Below, piece by piece: positions 62,115 through 64,000 of a stretch of 64,000 nucleotides of DNA. Numbering within the stretch: position 1 is the first letter of the stretch; every line of letters begins with the position of its first letter. This DNA is from GCA-2737725 sp965229355 (lineage in GTDB: Bacteria > Pseudomonadota > Alphaproteobacteria > Rhodospirillales > Rhodospirillaceae), in contig OZ245869.1 of the NCBI GenBank assembly GCA_965229355.1, forward strand, positions 4,374,224-4,438,223. The letters are read 5' to 3'. A model generated the notes under the pieces. The model was not told the DNA's origin and ran no database searches. It saw nothing but the letters and a program-made list of their open reading frames with translations. The translations under genes were made by a program, and so were the position numbers.

Positions 62115-63719
62115 ATGGGTTTTCGTCACCTTGTTATTGTCCTGGTTGCGACCTTGGGGCTATCAGCCCCCCCGGCTTTTTCGGCCGATGCAAAGATGGT
62201 GTTTCAACGCGGCAACGCCGCCGAGCCCGATACGCTGGACCCGCATTTGGGCAGTACATCGTGGGAAAACCACATCATCGGTGACTTGTTTTTGGGGCTC
62301 ACCACTGAAGACGCGCAAGCGCACCCCATTCCGGGTGTTGCAGAAAGCTGGACCACCAGTGAAGACGGCCTGACGTGGACCTTTAAAATCCGCAAAGGAA
62401 TACTGTGGTCGGACGGCGTGCCCATCAAAGCATCCGATGCCGTATTTGGGTTTCGTCGCGTCATGGACCCGAAAACCGCATCAAAATATGCGTCGATGTT
62501 GTACCTTATCTACAACGCCGAAGACGTGAACGCGGGCAAAAAGCCACTTACGGAATTAGGTGTGCGCGCGATTGATGATAGAACAGTCGAGTTGAAACTG
62601 ACGCAGCCCGCGCCATTTCTGCCGGGTTTACTCACGCACTACACCAGCTTTCCGATGCCGGAACACATTATCAGTAAGTATGGCAACGAATGGACCAAGC
62701 CCGGCAACATGGTTTCAAGCGGGGCTTACATACTGGACACATGGATTGCGAATGACCATGTGAAGATCGTGAAGAACCCGAAGTTCTACGATGCGGCTAA
62801 TGTAGCGATTGATGAAGTGTACTTCTATCCGACCGAAGATGAGCGCGCGGCCCTCACCCGTTTTCGCGCCGGTGAGTTGGATGCCAACATCACCAACCGC
62901 GGCTTTCCGGTCGATCAAATTCAGTGGCTAAAAACAAACATGCCGGGCCAGGGGCGCATTCATGCGTACTTGGCGAATGAATACATTGTTGCCAACACGC
63001 GCCGCAAACCGTTCGATGATCCACGCATTCGCCGCGCGTTATCGCTAGCCTTAAATCGGGAAATTTACGCGACAAAGGTTTATCGCGATGGCCGCATCCC
63101 AGCCTACTCATTTGTGCCGCCGGGCATTGATAACTACGAAACCAACATCAAACCGCGCATCGACTTCGCCGATTGGCCGATGGACAAGCGCGTGGCTGAA
63201 GCAAAACGCCTGCTGGCTGAAGCAGGCTATGGCCCCGATAATCCGCTGAAGTTCGATTTCAATGCCATGACAGGCTACGATGCACGTCGCGCGTCTGCTG
63301 CCATCACGACCATGTGGCGCGAAATCGGCATCAACACCAAGCCGCTGCCGAACGAACCCAAGACGCACTACAACGTTATTCAAGCCTTTGACTTTGATGT
63401 CGCGTGGGCGGCTTGGGTGGGCGATTACAACGACCCGCAAACGTTCCTGTACCTGATGGAAAGCAATGCTGGCCCCTTCAACTATGCGGGCTACAAGAAC
63501 AAAGACTATGACACGCTGATGGAACAGGCCAAGCAAACGCTGGACTTAAAAAAACGCGCCGACATTTTAGCCGCCGCCGAACAAAAGGGCATGGATGACA
63601 CGGCAACAATTCCACTAACCTTCACCACTACAAAGAACCTGGTGGGCCCGCAAGTGAAGGGTTACGTCGACAATATCTCGAACTGGCACCGCACACGCTT
63701 CATGCGCATCGAGCGATAA
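62115..63719 (+). CDS. Peptide ABC transporter substrate-binding protein (OppA family), orphan paralogue
   Basis: 534 residues from the ATG at 62115, with AAGGA 7 nt upstream; a TTG at 62100 is less likely. Signal peptide ends AFSAD. The mature start FQRGNAAEPDTLDPHL and ESWTTSEDGLTWTFKIRKG mirror the protein at 10219, and both share VNAREVNSGK/YNAEDVNAGK-type text, so they are paralogues. It should bind peptides in the periplasm. No permease or ATPase gene is adjacent: the next gene is a DUF3445-like ORF. It is divergent from the DUF885 lipoprotein across a 252-bp gap, in which I see no gene. Confidence 0.9.
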   Translation: MGFRHLVIVLVATLGLSAPPAFSADAKMVFQRGNAAEPDTLDPHLGSTSWENHIIGDLFLGLTTEDAQAHPIPGVAESWTTSEDGLTWTFKIRKGILWSDGVPIKASDAVFGFRRVMDPKTASKYASMLYLIYNAEDVNAGKKPLTELGVRAIDDRTVELKLTQPAPFLPGLLTHYTSFPMPEHIISKYGNEWTKPGNMVSSGAYILDTWIANDHVKIVKNPKFYDAANVAIDEVYFYPTEDERAALTRFRAGELDANITNRGFPVDQIQWLKTNMPGQGRIHAYLANEYIVANTRRKPFDDPRIRRALSLALNREIYATKVYRDGRIPAYSFVPPGIDNYETNIKPRIDFADWPMDKRVAEAKRLLAEAGYGPDNPLKFDFNAMTGYDARRASAAITTMWREIGINTKPLPNEPKTHYNVIQAFDFDVAWAAWVGDYNDPQTFLYLMESNAGPFNYAGYKNKDYDTLMEQAKQTLDLKKRADILAAAEQKGMDDTATIPLTFTTTKNLVGPQVKGYVDNISNWHRTRFMRIER

Positions 63720-63728
63720 CACGTCGAC

Positions 63729-64000
63729 ATGGCGATTGCCCATCCCACCACAATTGGAATGCGCAATGCCGAGCTTGCGACGTGGCTGGAGCGCAATGCC
63801 AGTGATGCTGATGCATTGGCGTTGCGTGCCCAGCTGATTGCGCAAAAGCCAGGTGAAGTCATGGCGCTATTGCCGCAAGGTGAAGCCGCCGTGATGGAAC
63901 TGGGGCGCGTTCTCTCAAACCGTGATGGCTGGACGCAGCCCACAACACCCACAGATACACTCGCGACGTTAGGGCGCACTTATGTCGAGGATTTGTGCAT
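63729..64000 (+). CDS. DUF3445-like (heme-dependent oxidative N-demethylase family), 3' truncated
   Basis: The ORF opens at ATG 63729, 9 bp after the peptide-binding protein stop, and runs off the window after 90 codons. IGMRNAELATWLERNASD, ALRAQLIAQKPGEVMALLP, GEAAVMELGRVL and LGRTYVEDLCI match the N-terminal layout of DUF3445 proteins. Known members are heme enzymes that remove methyl groups from amines. The heme-binding part lies beyond the window, so the call rests on the N-terminus alone. Confidence 0.6.
   Translation, partial: MAIAHPTTIGMRNAELATWLERNASDADALALRAQLIAQKPGEVMALLPQGEAAVMELGRVLSNRDGWTQPTTPTDTLATLGRTYVEDLC

Noticed and set aside
1..64000. Mobile elements, CRISPR arrays, tRNA genes, phage remnants
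   Set aside because: No transposase or integrase text, no repeat-spacer periodicity, no tRNA-like cloverleaf seen while reading both strands; gene order and style look uniform.

Overview
The window reads as chromosomal DNA of a free-living, aerobic alphaproteobacterium, moderately GC-rich by eye. The pointers are four TonB-dependent receptors, a biotin ECF transporter of the BioMNY type, PhoX and PhoD phosphatases, SapC, family III CoA-transferases with an acyl-CoA dehydrogenase, and a Tat/Sec-exported protein set typical of Caulobacterales/Rhodospirillales-like lineages. The exact order cannot be fixed from sequence alone. I see no tRNA or rRNA genes, IS elements, CRISPR arrays or phage genes; gene density is high and most genes sit in tight operons.

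Layout. 1-2.8 kb: tail of a surface-antigen-like protein, then a small His/Cys membrane protein and a zinc-type TonB receptor. 2.9-9.3 kb: a GNAT enzyme, then on the minus strand a seven-gene run (tandem DUF1330 protein, bioM, bioN, bioY, acyl-CoA synthetase, thiolase, CPBP protease) in which most genes overlap by 4 bp. 9.4-12.6 kb: yaaA, an orphan peptide-binding protein and an AlkA-like glycosylase. 12.6-19.6 kb: a phosphate-scavenging block (PhoX, Oar-like TonB receptor, PhoD), with Pho-box-like repeats ahead of the receptor and phoD. 19.8-24.3 kb: SapC flanked by two paralogous membrane proteins with unusual class III cyclase domains. 24.4-30.1 kb: MFS exporter, MDR oxidoreductase, DUF1838 protein, and a convergent pseudokinase/FGE-like fusion. 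30.3-39.3 kb: a TonB receptor divergent from an operon of cupredoxin, c-di-GMP phosphodiesterase, two tandem porin-like paralogues and an AI-2E family permease. 39.3-46.3 kb: sugar symporter, methyltransferase, an 18-residue Lys/Ala peptide gene followed by a structured RNA segment, an ASPIC/FG-GAP protein and a gamma-glutamyltransferase-like enzyme behind a hairpin that buries its ribosome binding site. 46.3-52.4 kb: minus-strand catabolic genes (CPBP protease, two CoA-transferases, acyl-CoA dehydrogenase, isochorismatase-like hydrolase, alpha/beta hydrolase). 52.5-64 kb: cysteine-synthase-like enzyme, a large TonB receptor, two methyltransferases, a GNAT enzyme, a DUF885 lipoprotein, a second orphan peptide-binding protein and the start of a DUF3445-like gene.

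How it fits together. The window describes a scavenging lifestyle: outer-membrane receptors for metals and larger ligands, phosphate release from organic esters, biotin uptake, peptide capture and acyl-CoA degradation. Candidates for undescribed biology are the SapC locus with its two catalytically altered cyclases and their shared helical domain, the tiny basic peptide with its hairpin-rich downstream RNA, the kinase/FGE fusion that has lost both sets of catalytic residues, the biotin operon carrying a thiolase without its second catalytic cysteine, and the cupredoxin/phosphodiesterase/tandem-porin operon.
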